DNA from: Desulfonauticus sp.
GTDB taxonomy: Bacteria; Desulfobacterota; Desulfovibrionia; Desulfovibrionales; Desulfonatronovibrionaceae
Reading direction: 5' to 3'
Length of the DNA stretch: 64,000 bases
Assembly (NCBI GenBank): GCA_030950395.1
Contig: JAUZRP010000070.1
Location: 33,829-97,828 of the forward strand
Under the pieces are notes generated by a model, which was not told the DNA's origin, made no database searches, and worked only from the letters and a program-made list of their open reading frames with translations. How positions within the stretch are numbered: position 1 is the stretch's first letter; every line of letters starts with the position of its first letter. Positions 18,573 to 28,225 of this stretch are shown here, one piece after another. Made by a program: the position numbers and the translations under genes.

Positions 18573-19565
18573 ATGACACAAACTAAAGCCACTATTGTTT
18601 CTGGTATGCGCCCCACAGGTCCTCTTCATCTCGGTCATTACTTTGGAGTCCTGGAAAACTGGTTAAATTTTCAAAAAGAATATAAATGTTATTTTTTTGT
18701 GGCAGACTGGCATGCCCTTACTACTGAATATAATAACCCCCAAAAAGTAAAAAACTTTATTTCTGAGCTGGTCAAAGACTGGCTAGCTGTGGGCCTTGAC
18801 CCTAAAAAATGCATACTTTTTATCCAATCTCAAATAAAACCACACGCAGAATTACATTTAATCCTTTCTATGCTAACTCCCTTGGGTTGGCTAGAACGAA
18901 ATCCTACCTACAAAGAAGTAAAGCACGAACTTGCGGCCAAAAATCTCAATACTTATGGCTTTTTGGGATATCCAGTACTTATGGCCTCTGACATTTTAAT
19001 TTACAGGCCCAATTACGTCCCTGTAGGAGAAGATCAACTTCCCCATCTCGAATTAACCAGAGAAATAGCTAGAAGATTTAACTTTTTGTATGGCAATACC
19101 TTCCCTGAACCTCAAGCTAAATTAACAGAAGCTTCGCGTCTCCCCGGTTTAGATGGACGAAAAATGAGCAAAAGTTACAATAATTCCATTTACTTAAGTG
19201 AAGATTTCTCAAGTGTTCAAAAAAAGATTATGTCCATGCTCACTGATACCAATAGAAAAAGAAAATCAGACCCAGGAGACCCTGCCAGATGTAATCTTTA
19301 TCCATATCATAGACTATTAACTCCAACTCAAATACGAGAAGAAATAAAAGAAAATTGCACTCAGGCCAAATGGGGATGTGTAGATTGTAAGAAAATTCTC
19401 TTGTCTAACCTAGAAAAATTACTTATCCCCATCCATGAAAAAAGAAAACAATTGGACAATAATCCTTCTTTAATAGAAGAAATTTTAGACCAAGGCAATA
19501 AACTTGCTTTAGAAACAGCAGAACGCACTATGTCTCTAGTACGAGAAAAAATTAATTTTATTTAA
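18573..19565 (+). CDS. trpS: Tryptophanyl-tRNA synthetase
   Basis: This 330-residue class I aminoacyl-tRNA synthetase charges tRNA-Trp. The HIGH-type motif is PLHLGHY near residues 17-23 and the KMSKS loop is GRKMSKSYNN. The start ATG at 18573 has AAGGAG six bases upstream; the GTG at 18570 is too close. The length matches bacterial TrpRS. It follows the M50 protease by 10 bases, an arrangement that suggests co-transcription. Confidence 0.96.
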   Translation: MTQTKATIVSGMRPTGPLHLGHYFGVLENWLNFQKEYKCYFFVADWHALTTEYNNPQKVKNFISELVKDWLAVGLDPKKCILFIQSQIKPHAELHLILSMLTPLGWLERNPTYKEVKHELAAKNLNTYGFLGYPVLMASDILIYRPNYVPVGEDQLPHLELTREIARRFNFLYGNTFPEPQAKLTEASRLPGLDGRKMSKSYNNSIYLSEDFSSVQKKIMSMLTDTNRKRKSDPGDPARCNLYPYHRLLTPTQIREEIKENCTQAKWGCVDCKKILLSNLEKLLIPIHEKRKQLDNNPSLIEEILDQGNKLALETAERTMSLVREKINFI

Positions 19566-19661
19566 AAATAACTACAAAAAATCAAAACTATACTTAAACC
19601 TTAATTATAAAAATTAAGCGTTCAACACTAAAAGAATTTTTTCCAATTTCTATTAAACTTA

Positions 19662-20957
19662 TTAAACTTGATGATAAATATTTTGAATTAAAGTATTTAA
19701 GCCATATCTAAGAATGGTATAACTATAATATCGTGCAGCTAAATTATAATTATATTCTGTAATTTCTTGACGATATGAAGCATCATAAAGTAATTTTTTA
19801 GCTTCTTCCAAGACATATTCTGTTATAAATCCTTCCATAACCGGCACTTTAAAACCTTTGGGCTCAATATCTCTCATCCATACTGGATATCTATTTACAA
19901 TAATAGGCACTTTATAATAAAAAGACTCTAACAAAGCATTGCCAAAACCTTCGTAAATACTAGGATAGATCACTAAATCTGCTTGTTGATAAATATCAGA
20001 AAGAACATAAATCTTTTTACCATAACAATTTCTGTGTCGTTTATAATTTACCCTATCCCCAAAGAAACGAATATCCACCCCCACAGATTCTGCTAATTTC
20101 ATCAACTGATATTGATATTCACTGCCTTCGTCTCCTGCTGGATGAGAAACAATTAATTTACACTTAGGATCTTTTAGACGCTGAAGTAAATTAATACTAT
20201 GTTCTATACCTTTTCTAGGAACAACTCTGGTAGGTTGTAAAATCAACTTATCGCCTGGTTCCAAACCAATTTCTTGTCTGATATCAGCTGCATATTCATC
20301 TGGTGGTTCTGGTGGTTTGTGAAAATTAATTACGTTTGGAATTAGTATAGAAGAAACACCTTTTCTTAAAGCTAATTCTTCTCTGGCACTCTGATTTATG
20401 ACCACGTGTTGCAAGTAAACATCTCTTGGAGGAAAGGCCATATCCAGAAAATCAGGCACACAATTAACCTGAAAACGACTCCTTTCCCAATAAAAATCGT
20501 GATGATGAGCAATAGCAGGCATTACAGTTTCTGAAAGAAATTCTGTTATAGCAAGGCCTAAGGGTAAATGCATAGGAATAGTTAAGGCATTTTGAATAAT
20601 TAATAGGTCCAGATCAAACTCTTTAACAAAATCATATATAGTATGTTTTAAGTATTCTGCCAAATTATGAATTCTTCTGGTAACAAGCTCACTTCTGCGA
20701 GTTTTACCCCATATTCTTTCATTTATCCATTCATTTTCCGGATGTTTAAAATAGGCTTCTGGCACGCACATGTAGGTTTCTTTATTTTCTTTTTCTAACA
20801 ATCCTGCATACCAAAAACATTCATATCCTTCCTTAGTAAGCACTTCCGCCCATTTTGCAGCTTCTAAAGAAACTCCATCCGTACCTGCAAACCTTGTAGA
20901 GACAAAACCTATTCTGGAAACCAGACCTCTTTTTTGTAAAGAGTTTTGTATTGACAT
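19662..20957 (-). CDS. Glycosyltransferase family 4 protein
   Basis: This 431-residue GT-B fold enzyme carries the GT4 features: an N-terminal glycine-containing acceptor loop (FAGTDGVSLEAAKWA), AHHHDFYWER, LILQPTRVVPRKG at the start of the donor domain, and the E-x7-E motif in YPSIYEGFGNALLESFYY. It transfers a sugar from a nucleotide donor with retention. The acceptor is unknown. It is transcribed divergently from a glycerate kinase gene 75 bases away, which raises but does not prove a link with a glyceric-acid glycoside such as a compatible solute. It is also convergent with trpS. Confidence 0.86.
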   Translation of the reverse strand: MSIQNSLQKRGLVSRIGFVSTRFAGTDGVSLEAAKWAEVLTKEGYECFWYAGLLEKENKETYMCVPEAYFKHPENEWINERIWGKTRRSELVTRRIHNLAEYLKHTIYDFVKEFDLDLLIIQNALTIPMHLPLGLAITEFLSETVMPAIAHHHDFYWERSRFQVNCVPDFLDMAFPPRDVYLQHVVINQSAREELALRKGVSSILIPNVINFHKPPEPPDEYAADIRQEIGLEPGDKLILQPTRVVPRKGIEHSINLLQRLKDPKCKLIVSHPAGDEGSEYQYQLMKLAESVGVDIRFFGDRVNYKRHRNCYGKKIYVLSDIYQQADLVIYPSIYEGFGNALLESFYYKVPIIVNRYPVWMRDIEPKGFKVPVMEGFITEYVLEEAKKLLYDASYRQEITEYNYNLAARYYSYTILRYGLNTLIQNIYHQV

Positions 20958-21032
20958 CTTGCCTTAACTCCTCCTATAATTTATAGAAAATGTTGCCTAA
21001 ACTATAACTTTACCCACTGTCAAGCAAATCAA

Positions 21033-22370
21033 ATGCCAAATAAAAAATTATCTCACCACATTCAAGATATCTTTACTCAAGCAATAGCATCTGCTCTACC
21101 AACTACTATAATCTCCCACAACTTAACCTTAGACAACACATCTATACTCTTAGCTGGCCAAAAAATCTACAACCTAAATCAATTCCAACACATAGTTGTT
21201 TTAGGAGCAGGAAAAGCCAGTGCCTTAATGGCAAAAAATCTTGAAAATATACTTCAAACCTACCTCACTGAAGGAATTATAATAACCAAATACAACCATA
21301 CGTGCAATTTAAAAAAAACAACACTCATAGAAGCAGGTCATCCTATACCAGATCACAATAGCCTTGAAGGTGGAAAGCTCATTGTTGAAACAATTCAACG
21401 ATATAAAAATACAAACACATTATTTATATTTCTGCTCTCTGGAGGAGCCAGCTCTCTTATGGTGCTTCCAGAACCTCCTCTTACTTTGGAGGATAAACAA
21501 CTAATTAATTCCCTTCTGTTAAGTAGTGGAGCCAATATTTACGAAATAAATACTATTAGAAAACACTTAAGCCAGTTAAAAGGTGGCAAGCTCGCTAAAC
21601 TTGCTCATCCTAATCCCATATTAACGTTAGTTATCAGTGATGTTATTGGGGACGACTTAAGCGTTATTGGCTCAGGTCCAACCTATCCAGATAGCTCTAC
21701 CTGGCAGGATTGTTTAACTATTTTACAAAAATATAAATTGTGGGAAAGACTTCCAAACCATTTACAAAACTTTTTTTCTCAAGGGATAAAAGGTCAAATT
21801 GCCGACACTCCCAAAAAAAACGATTCTTATTTTAACTCTGTCAAAAATATAATTTTGGCTTCTAACAGACAAGTGTTACGAGCTGCTGCAACCCGGGCCC
21901 AACAATTAGGTTACACCCCTCTAATTTTAACCTCATCTCTGCAGGGAGAGGCCAAAGAAGCAGCTAAATTTCTAGCCAGTATTGCCAGAGAAATAACCAC
22001 CAGCGGCCACCCCCTAAAACCTCCTTGCTGTATCATTAGTGGAGGAGAAACTACAGTAAACATGGGCGATAGCCAGGGTAAAGGTGGTAGAAATCAAGAA
22101 CTTGCTTTAGCCTTTGCCTTAGAACTGGATCCAGGCCCCAATGTCTGTTTTTTGTCTGCTGGGACAGACGGCACAGATGGTCCAACCGATGCTGCAGGAG
22201 CAATAATTACTTCAGAGACCTTAAAACTTGCCAAAGCCAAAGGCTTAAATCCAGAAATCTTCTTACTCAACCACGATAGCTACAATTTTTTTAAACCTAT
22301 AGGTGGTCTTTTTATTACTGGTCCAACTTTTACCAATGTTATGGACGTACAAATAATATTGTGCAGTTAA
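21033..22370 (+). CDS. Glycerate 2-kinase (MOFRL family)
   Basis: This 445-residue protein of the class II glycerate kinase type (DUF4147 N-terminal plus MOFRL C-terminal) phosphorylates D-glycerate to 2-phosphoglycerate. Visible family motifs are VLGAGKASALMAK, FLLSGGASSLMVLPEPP, ISGGETTVNM with KGGRNQELALAFAL, and SAGTDGTDGPTDAAGA. The length is normal. It is alone on its strand with a divergent GT4 gene on one side and a heptose kinase downstream after 109 bases. Its product enters lower glycolysis. The source of glycerate is not evident. Confidence 0.9.
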   Translation: MPNKKLSHHIQDIFTQAIASALPTTIISHNLTLDNTSILLAGQKIYNLNQFQHIVVLGAGKASALMAKNLENILQTYLTEGIIITKYNHTCNLKKTTLIEAGHPIPDHNSLEGGKLIVETIQRYKNTNTLFIFLLSGGASSLMVLPEPPLTLEDKQLINSLLLSSGANIYEINTIRKHLSQLKGGKLAKLAHPNPILTLVISDVIGDDLSVIGSGPTYPDSSTWQDCLTILQKYKLWERLPNHLQNFFSQGIKGQIADTPKKNDSYFNSVKNIILASNRQVLRAAATRAQQLGYTPLILTSSLQGEAKEAAKFLASIAREITTSGHPLKPPCCIISGGETTVNMGDSQGKGGRNQELALAFALELDPGPNVCFLSAGTDGTDGPTDAAGAIITSETLKLAKAKGLNPEIFLLNHDSYNFFKPIGGLFITGPTFTNVMDVQIILCS

Positions 22371-22479
22371 TACGTAACCGCCACACAAAAAAACAACAAG
22401 TAAAGTTAGACTAACTTAGTTTACTAAGATTTGCATTTAAATCACATTGATTTGTAAATCATATTTAAGGAGTTAACAA

Positions 22480-23460
22480 GTGTATGATAAAGAATTTCTC
22501 TTACAAGAAATTAGCAAAATAAAACCAGTTTTTCTACCTATCGTAGGAGACGTAATGCTAGATCACTACAGCTGGGGCAATGTAGAGAGAATATCCCCAG
22601 AGGCACCTGTGCCTGTCGTGCACATCCTAAAAGACGAATATATGCTTGGAGGAGCAGGAAACGTAGCCAAAAACATAAAAAAATTAGGTGCCAATCCATA
22701 TTTAGTAGGTATTATTGGCAATGATGAATACGGGCAACAAATTAAAAACTTATTAAAAAAGGAAAAAATAAATTTTCTCCTCCAGACATCAAACACAAGA
22801 CCCACTACCCTAAAAACTAGAATCATCTGTCAAAATCAACAAATGATCCGTTTAGATAGAGAAAAAATAGAGCATTTATCTGGGCAAGAAATAAATCAAT
22901 TAAAAAACAGTCTGGAAAATCTTGACGGACAATTTGTTATAATTTCTGATTATGGAAAAGGATGTATTTGTCCAGAAGTGCTAGAACTAATAGGCCAAAA
23001 AAACTTAATCGTGGATCCAAAAGAAAAAAACTATTCTTTTTATAAAAATTTTTACCTTCTCACTCCCAACAAAAAAGAAGCTGAGCAAGCTGCAGGTATT
23101 AAAATAACAGATCAAAACTCTCTCATTAAGGCAGGCCAAATTATCCTAAACAAATTCAAACTTCGCAATCTCATAATTACCCTTGGACCAGAAGGCATGA
23201 TGATTTTTCTAGAAAATGAAGAAATATATCACATTCCAACCTTTGCCCAAAAAGTATTTGACGTAACAGGGGCAGGAGATACTGTCATTGCGACCATTGC
23301 TCTAGCCCTTGCCAGTGGACTAAACTTATTGACTGCAGCTATCCTGGCCAATTATGCCGCAGGCTTAGTAGTAGCCCAATTAGGTACTGCTACTACCACT
23401 CTAGCTGATCTCAAAAGACAAATTCAAAACCATTGTCAGTTAAAATTAACTAAAATCTAA
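22480..23460 (+). CDS. rfaE1: D-glycero-beta-D-manno-heptose-7-phosphate kinase
   Basis: This 326-residue PfkB/ribokinase-family kinase equals the first domain of HldE (RfaE) and makes heptose-1,7-bisphosphate on the way to ADP-heptose for LPS core. It has GDVMLDHYSWGNVERISPEAP, the typical HldE start, GGAGNVAKNI, and the catalytic loop FDVTGAGDTVIA. The nucleotidyltransferase domain is missing, so it must be a separate gene outside the window. The start is a GTG with AAGGAG seven bases upstream. It fits the neighbouring GT9 heptosyltransferase-like gene. Confidence 0.93.
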   Translation: MYDKEFLLQEISKIKPVFLPIVGDVMLDHYSWGNVERISPEAPVPVVHILKDEYMLGGAGNVAKNIKKLGANPYLVGIIGNDEYGQQIKNLLKKEKINFLLQTSNTRPTTLKTRIICQNQQMIRLDREKIEHLSGQEINQLKNSLENLDGQFVIISDYGKGCICPEVLELIGQKNLIVDPKEKNYSFYKNFYLLTPNKKEAEQAAGIKITDQNSLIKAGQIILNKFKLRNLIITLGPEGMMIFLENEEIYHIPTFAQKVFDVTGAGDTVIATIALALASGLNLLTAAILANYAAGLVVAQLGTATTTLADLKRQIQNHCQLKLTKI

Positions 23461-23485
23461 CAAGCAAATTAAAATAAAAGATCTC

Positions 23486-23547
23486 ACTGCAAAAATTAAT
23501 TTAAATTGAAAATTTCATCAAAAACGCCAATTTTAGGCTTTTGCAGT
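23486..23547. repeat. Intergenic inverted-repeat element, copy A (short)
   Basis: ACTGCAAAA (23486-23494) is repeated inverted as TTTTGCAGT (23539-23547), with a 44-base AT-rich centre. It lies between two convergent genes. The ends match copies at 24995-25106, 29608-29710 and 63301-63416, but the centre is shorter. It may also act as a bidirectional terminator. Confidence 0.6.
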
Positions 23548-23575
23548 TACGTCATAAAAAAACTTTAACCCAAAG

Positions 23576-24931
23576 CTATTCAAGCCAAAAAATAAGTTGT
23601 TCCAACCAAAAAACACTTTGTTTAAGAGAAGATAAAGAAAAATTATTATTAGGCCATTCTCTTTCAAAATAACCTGCCATAGGCCTAAAAAATACATTAA
23701 AATTTAACCAAAAGTCAGGATCCCATGATTTTTCTTTAAAAATCTTTTTTATTACAGAAAGACAATACCTGGATTGAGCTAATAAAGAGAGTCTAAATTC
23801 AGGACATGCAATATCTACTTTATTTAAAATATTCGTTATCAACTCATCATCACTCCATAAACCCAAAAAATATCCAAAAACAAGCAGCCAAAACTCTCTA
23901 ATATAATCATCATCAGACCTATTTTTATTTTTTAGACAAAAAAGTCCATATCTACGATTTACAATATATACAAAATAATCTTTAACCTCCACAAATTGCT
24001 GAGTTATACAATTATAAACAGCTTGAGGAGAAAAGTCTTTTTTACATACCAGTTCTTTATCACACTCCCAGCAGGGAAAACAGGATGTACGCCTTCTAAG
24101 CACCATATTACCTGGCAAATAAGGCCCAGTGTCCCAGGGACTCACATTGCCCATAGAAAGATTTAAAACTGGCTTACTTCTAAAAGTGGCAATATGCATA
24201 GGTCCTGTGTCTGGACTTATTACTAAATCAAAAAAAGAAATTATTTTAGCAAATTCCACCAAAGAAAACTTGCCTGTAAGATCCATCGCTGAAGGTAAAC
24301 CATATTTTTTTATCAAAGACTTAGCCAAATCGCTTTCTCCTGGACCTCCCAAAAGAAAGGGTTTTATGCCCTTATATAAAAACAACTTTATCAACTTTTC
24401 CCAAAAAATAACTTCTGGAAATTTTGTCTTTTCACTAGCTCCCAAAAATAAACCTATTTGTTTAGGATCTTGAATTTCAGATTTATTCCAGGACCATTTA
24501 CTAATTATAGAAAAAGGAACCACATCCAACGCATTTAACTCAGCCCAGTGATAGCCATTAAATTTATTATTTCTTACCAGACTAGCCCGATAAAGTTGCC
24601 ACTTACCTTTAATATAGAGACTTTTCTCATCATCTCCTAAAATATAACCATACTTCTCTTCTGCTAGAATTTGTTTGTTTAACCAGGCCGATTCTCTTCT
24701 GTGGCTTAAATTAAGACTAAACAAAAATTTTGTTTTAAAAACCAAAGACAACTCTGACCAGGAGAAAAATCTAGCTCCAGGGAAAAATTTTTGAATAGGT
24801 TTACCTATAAAGTCTTCTGTAAAAAAATAGATAGGATGATGGGGATAAACTTTTTGTAACCACAAAAAAAGAGGATAGGTTAAAACCACATCCCCCATTC
24901 TCTGAATCTGGATAATTAAAATAGGCTTCAA
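23576..24931 (-). CDS. GT9 glycosyltransferase (heptosyltransferase-like) with C-terminal extension
   Basis: This protein of about 451 residues begins with KPILIIQIQRMGDVVLTYPL, the GT9 nucleotide-sugar enzyme start, and has VISPDTGPMHIATF in the donor domain. GT9 enzymes add heptose or related sugars to LPS or other glycans. After the GT9 core comes a Cys cluster (CFPCWECDKELVC) and an extra region of about 150 residues, also seen in the second GT9 of this window. I chose the second of two TTG codons (24931), placed five bases after GGAG. It lies between a heptose kinase and a CgeB-like protein near motAB, so LPS core and flagellar glycan are both possible targets. Confidence 0.85.
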   Translation of the reverse strand: MKPILIIQIQRMGDVVLTYPLFLWLQKVYPHHPIYFFTEDFIGKPIQKFFPGARFFSWSELSLVFKTKFLFSLNLSHRRESAWLNKQILAEEKYGYILGDDEKSLYIKGKWQLYRASLVRNNKFNGYHWAELNALDVVPFSIISKWSWNKSEIQDPKQIGLFLGASEKTKFPEVIFWEKLIKLFLYKGIKPFLLGGPGESDLAKSLIKKYGLPSAMDLTGKFSLVEFAKIISFFDLVISPDTGPMHIATFRSKPVLNLSMGNVSPWDTGPYLPGNMVLRRRTSCFPCWECDKELVCKKDFSPQAVYNCITQQFVEVKDYFVYIVNRRYGLFCLKNKNRSDDDYIREFWLLVFGYFLGLWSDDELITNILNKVDIACPEFRLSLLAQSRYCLSVIKKIFKEKSWDPDFWLNFNVFFRPMAGYFEREWPNNNFSLSSLKQSVFWLEQLIFWLE

Positions 24932-24994
24932 CAAGACTCCATCTAACTTTATTCACGTATTTAAATAAAAATTAACGTCGCAAGCAAAGTATGC

Positions 24995-25106
24995 AACTGC
25001 AAAAATTATTTTAAGAGACAAATTTAACAAAAATTTTTTTTCAATAAGTTAAACTGATTATAATTGACAATTTAGACAAAAACACAAACTTTGTTTTTTT
25101 ACAGTT
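24995..25106. repeat. Intergenic inverted-repeat element, copy B
   Basis: It starts AACTGCAAAAA and ends TTTTTTACAGTT, an inverted pair with one mismatch, 112 bases long. The centre contains GATTATAATTGACAATTT, which matches the core TTACAATTTAACAA of copies C and D. It lies between two minus-strand glycosyltransferase genes. Confidence 0.6.
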
Positions 25107-25124
25107 AAATCTGGGATAAAAAAC

Positions 25125-26708
25125 TCACATTTGATATGCTCGTTTCATAGTCTGATAGATAAATTTAACTCTATGTTCATAGGTATGTTCTTGTAAAATC
25201 CTCTCCAAAGCCCTTTGGATAATCTTATCTCTTAATGTAGGATGCTTTAAATAAAAATCAACTAGTTCTGGTATTTCATCTTTATGTCGATAAAAAACTA
25301 TTTCTTTATTTAATACAAATAAATTTTCCATTTGACTTCTATAATCTGTAATCAAAAAATTACCGCTAGCAGGCACATCAAATACTCTCTGATTAACAGC
25401 ACCTTTCATCTGGGCACTAGTGGCATTAAAATTAATTTTATTTTTTCCATAAAAAAAAGGCAAATCTTTATAATAATTCAGCTCTGCTCCATAACGCCAA
25501 CCTTTTGGGGGTAAAATTTCAAACCATCCCTTATCGCCGACTATTTTAGGATTAAAAGGCAAAATTTCTTTTACACATTCTAAACGATAATATAAAGTAG
25601 CTAACCAGGTAATAAGAGCTTCAAAACTTAATTTATATTCAATATCAGGAAGATTTTGCCATTTCACATATACATGGGGAAATTTTTCTTTTAAACAATC
25701 ACTTACAGTTAAAAAACTACTTTCTTTAAAAATTAAAGCTATTTTATCTATATCTGTTAATAAGTCAGGGAAAAAAGCCAATTTTTGTTTTCTTTCTAAC
25801 ACCTTATAAACCATAGAGTTACCAATAAAAGAAATATCTTCTTTTAATCTGTAGTCAATAAGTTTATTGTTCTTCGGGTTAAACCTGTAAGTATCTGCAG
25901 CTAAGGGCAGATAATAAACATTATTAAACCCTCTTTTCTTTAAAAGTTCGATGTTATCGGCATCCCAAGTGAAAATAAAAGTTAAATTACTTTTAACTTT
26001 ATTATACAAATATAATATAAGATGAGGATTATCTACAAACCAGGAAACTAAAGGTAACTCTAATCTTTCTAACAGATCTATTAAAATACCTTCTCTATCC
26101 ACTCCAAGGTGATTAATAGTAAAGATAAAATCTGGTTTAAATTCTACAACCGCTTTTAACAATCCCTGGATAAACTCTTCTGTCCCTATTTCCTGGTTGG
26201 GAAGTTGTAAGAGGTAATATTGATAATTAAGACGTTGACAGGCAGATATTATTTCCCCCATTAAAAAGTATTTGGAGGTAATTAAAAGAATTTTAGGCTC
26301 AGAAGCAAATTTTTTATACTTTGCTTTTTCCCAAAAATTAAATTTCTGGCTTAATTGTAAGCTACTATAAAGAGATTGGTAAAAATCTTTATATCTTTTC
26401 CAAAAATAAGGCAAAGAAAAAATTAAAAACTTTTTCCCCTTATTTTCTGCCTGCCACTTAGTAAGTTGCTTTAAAACAAAAGATAAATCCTTTTCTACTA
26501 TAATCAAACAATTCTTAGCACAAGATAAATTATTTTTTTCAACCGATGGTAAAACAAAAGCTACGGGCCTATCAATTTGCTTAAAATAAGTAACCAACTC
26601 AGGTGCATACCCTAAAAATACAGGCAACCGGTCAGGATAATTGGTAATTTTTTGTTCAACTCTTTTTAAAAATTGCTCAGGATACGATCCTAGAATATCT
26701 TTGTGCAT
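25125..26708 (-). CDS. CgeB/DUF3880-like glycosyltransferase
   Basis: This 527-residue protein is probably a GT-B glycosyltransferase of the CgeB type. Support comes from the pattern PLVSWFVDNPHLIL with FTWDADNIELLKKRGFNNVYYLPLAAD in the middle, and NQRVFDVPASGNFLITDYR with HPTLRDKIIQRALERI near the end, as in CgeB-like proteins that decorate flagella or surface polymers. The first 130 residues are not recognised. It is encoded 11 bases downstream of motB on the same strand, so a role in flagellin or surface glycosylation is a reasonable inference. Substrate unknown. Confidence 0.78.
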   Translation of the reverse strand: MHKDILGSYPEQFLKRVEQKITNYPDRLPVFLGYAPELVTYFKQIDRPVAFVLPSVEKNNLSCAKNCLIIVEKDLSFVLKQLTKWQAENKGKKFLIFSLPYFWKRYKDFYQSLYSSLQLSQKFNFWEKAKYKKFASEPKILLITSKYFLMGEIISACQRLNYQYYLLQLPNQEIGTEEFIQGLLKAVVEFKPDFIFTINHLGVDREGILIDLLERLELPLVSWFVDNPHLILYLYNKVKSNLTFIFTWDADNIELLKKRGFNNVYYLPLAADTYRFNPKNNKLIDYRLKEDISFIGNSMVYKVLERKQKLAFFPDLLTDIDKIALIFKESSFLTVSDCLKEKFPHVYVKWQNLPDIEYKLSFEALITWLATLYYRLECVKEILPFNPKIVGDKGWFEILPPKGWRYGAELNYYKDLPFFYGKNKINFNATSAQMKGAVNQRVFDVPASGNFLITDYRSQMENLFVLNKEIVFYRHKDEIPELVDFYLKHPTLRDKIIQRALERILQEHTYEHRVKFIYQTMKRAYQM

Positions 26709-26719
26709 TTAGACAAAAT

Positions 26720-27445
26720 TTACCAGCTTTCTACTTCTGGGCGTTTAAAATAAAATTCTACCCTACGATTCAAAGCTCTATTGGCTTCTGAAGTATTGGG
26801 CACTAAAGGTCTTGTGTCAGCATATCCCACTGCCTTTACTCGGGCAGGATTAATTCCGCCTTTTTCTATAATATATCTGGCAGCTGCAGCAGCTCTAGCA
26901 GCAGATAACTCCCAATTAGAAGGAAATTTCTTGCTGTGAACAGGTCTATCATCAGTATGCCCTCTTACTACCAAGTCAAAATTATTTTCTTTTAAAATTT
27001 TTATCACTTTATCCAAAATAGGATAAGCCTGAGGCTTTATCTTTGCATCTCCGGGATCAAACATCACCCCACTACTAACTCTCACTAAAATCCCATTATC
27101 ATCAGAGCTGACATGCACATATTTTTTAAGATTACTGTTTTGCTCAAGCATGGCTTTTAACTGAAGAACCATGCCCAAAATCTGCTTAACACTTTGATCT
27201 ATTTTTATATCTTTTCTCTCAAATTTAGTGGGAGAAAAAGCAGTATAATCGGCCTCCTTTCTTTGAATCTGAACACCAAAGGCTTCTTTTATAGAACCTA
27301 ACATGTCCTTAAACTTTTGGACATCCTGGTTAGAAAAAGACAATAATAACACAAAAAAAGTTAATAACAAGGACATAAGGTCCGCAAAAGTGGCCAACCA
27401 ACCCGGCAAACCGCCTTCACATTTACATTCTTCTTCTCTAGGCAT
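26720..27445 (-). CDS. motB: Flagellar motor stator protein MotB
   Basis: This 241-residue stator subunit has one membrane helix with the proton-channel aspartate D22 in ATFADLMSLLLTFFVLLLSF, a plug/linker region, and an OmpA-like peptidoglycan-binding domain with VVRGHTDDRPV and NWELSAARAAAAARYI. It anchors the MotA/MotB channel to the cell wall and drives flagellar rotation. It follows motA with a one-base gap. The Cys-rich N-terminus (CKCEGG) is unusual. Confidence 0.96.
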   Translation of the reverse strand: MPREEECKCEGGLPGWLATFADLMSLLLTFFVLLLSFSNQDVQKFKDMLGSIKEAFGVQIQRKEADYTAFSPTKFERKDIKIDQSVKQILGMVLQLKAMLEQNSNLKKYVHVSSDDNGILVRVSSGVMFDPGDAKIKPQAYPILDKVIKILKENNFDLVVRGHTDDRPVHSKKFPSNWELSAARAAAAARYIIEKGGINPARVKAVGYADTRPLVPNTSEANRALNRRVEFYFKRPEVESW

Positions 27446-27446
27446 A

Positions 27447-28205
27447 TTAGTCCGGACTTCCTTCTCTTAAGGCAGGGGCCAAAAAGGCCTCTAATTTATC
27501 TTGAGTAATTCTAGGATTTTCCCCATTTAAAATAGAAATAATACCTTCTAGAGCAATCTCCATAAATAACACTTCTTCAGCGCTTTTTTGCTCTAATTTT
27601 TTAGCAATGGGAATAAAAATTACATTGGCCAAAACAGCTCCATAAAATGTGGTCAGCAAAGCAACAGCCATAGCAGGACCAATACTCGAAGGGTCATCTA
27701 AGGTTTGAAGCATCTGCACCAATCCAATAAGAGTTCCTATCATACCAAAAGCAGGCGCCATGTCTCCCATGGATTTAAAAATTTCCTGACCTGCAGCATG
27801 TCTTTGCTTCATAAAGGCTATTTCTGTTTCTAAAACAGAACGCACTAATTGTTCTTCTGTGCCATCAGCAACTAAAAGAGCCCCTTTTTTTAAAAAAGGA
27901 TCATCTATGTTGGCCTTTTCTAGAGCTACTAAACTCTCTTTTCTAGCCAAATTAGCAAGATCAACTATATTTTTAATTAAAGCCTTTGGATCTGGAGAAG
28001 AACCAAAAAAGGCCTTTAACATAACTTTAATGGCTCCAAACACCATTTTCATAGGAAACATAACAAACGTAACTGCAATCACACCACCAACAACAATCAA
28101 AATAGAGGGGACATCTATAAATGCTCCAAGCCCCCCACCCATAATAATAGAACCCAAGATAAGTCCAAAGGCAAGAACTAAACCAATAATAGTACCTATA
28201 TCCAT
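27447..28205 (-). CDS. motA: Flagellar motor stator protein MotA
   Basis: This 252-residue membrane protein has four membrane segments: about residues 5-25 and 30-55, then a pair at 145-205 with the MotA motif GDMAPAFGMIGTLIGLVQML. The cytoplasmic loop carries the charged residues that contact FliG. It forms the proton channel with MotB, encoded immediately downstream. The upstream gene on the same strand is fapA, 20 bases away, so fapA-motA-motB is likely one operon. Confidence 0.96.
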   Translation of the reverse strand: MDIGTIIGLVLAFGLILGSIIMGGGLGAFIDVPSILIVVGGVIAVTFVMFPMKMVFGAIKVMLKAFFGSSPDPKALIKNIVDLANLARKESLVALEKANIDDPFLKKGALLVADGTEEQLVRSVLETEIAFMKQRHAAGQEIFKSMGDMAPAFGMIGTLIGLVQMLQTLDDPSSIGPAMAVALLTTFYGAVLANVIFIPIAKKLEQKSAEEVLFMEIALEGIISILNGENPRITQDKLEAFLAPALREGSPD

Positions 28206-28225
28206 TTTAAAACATACTCCATTAG

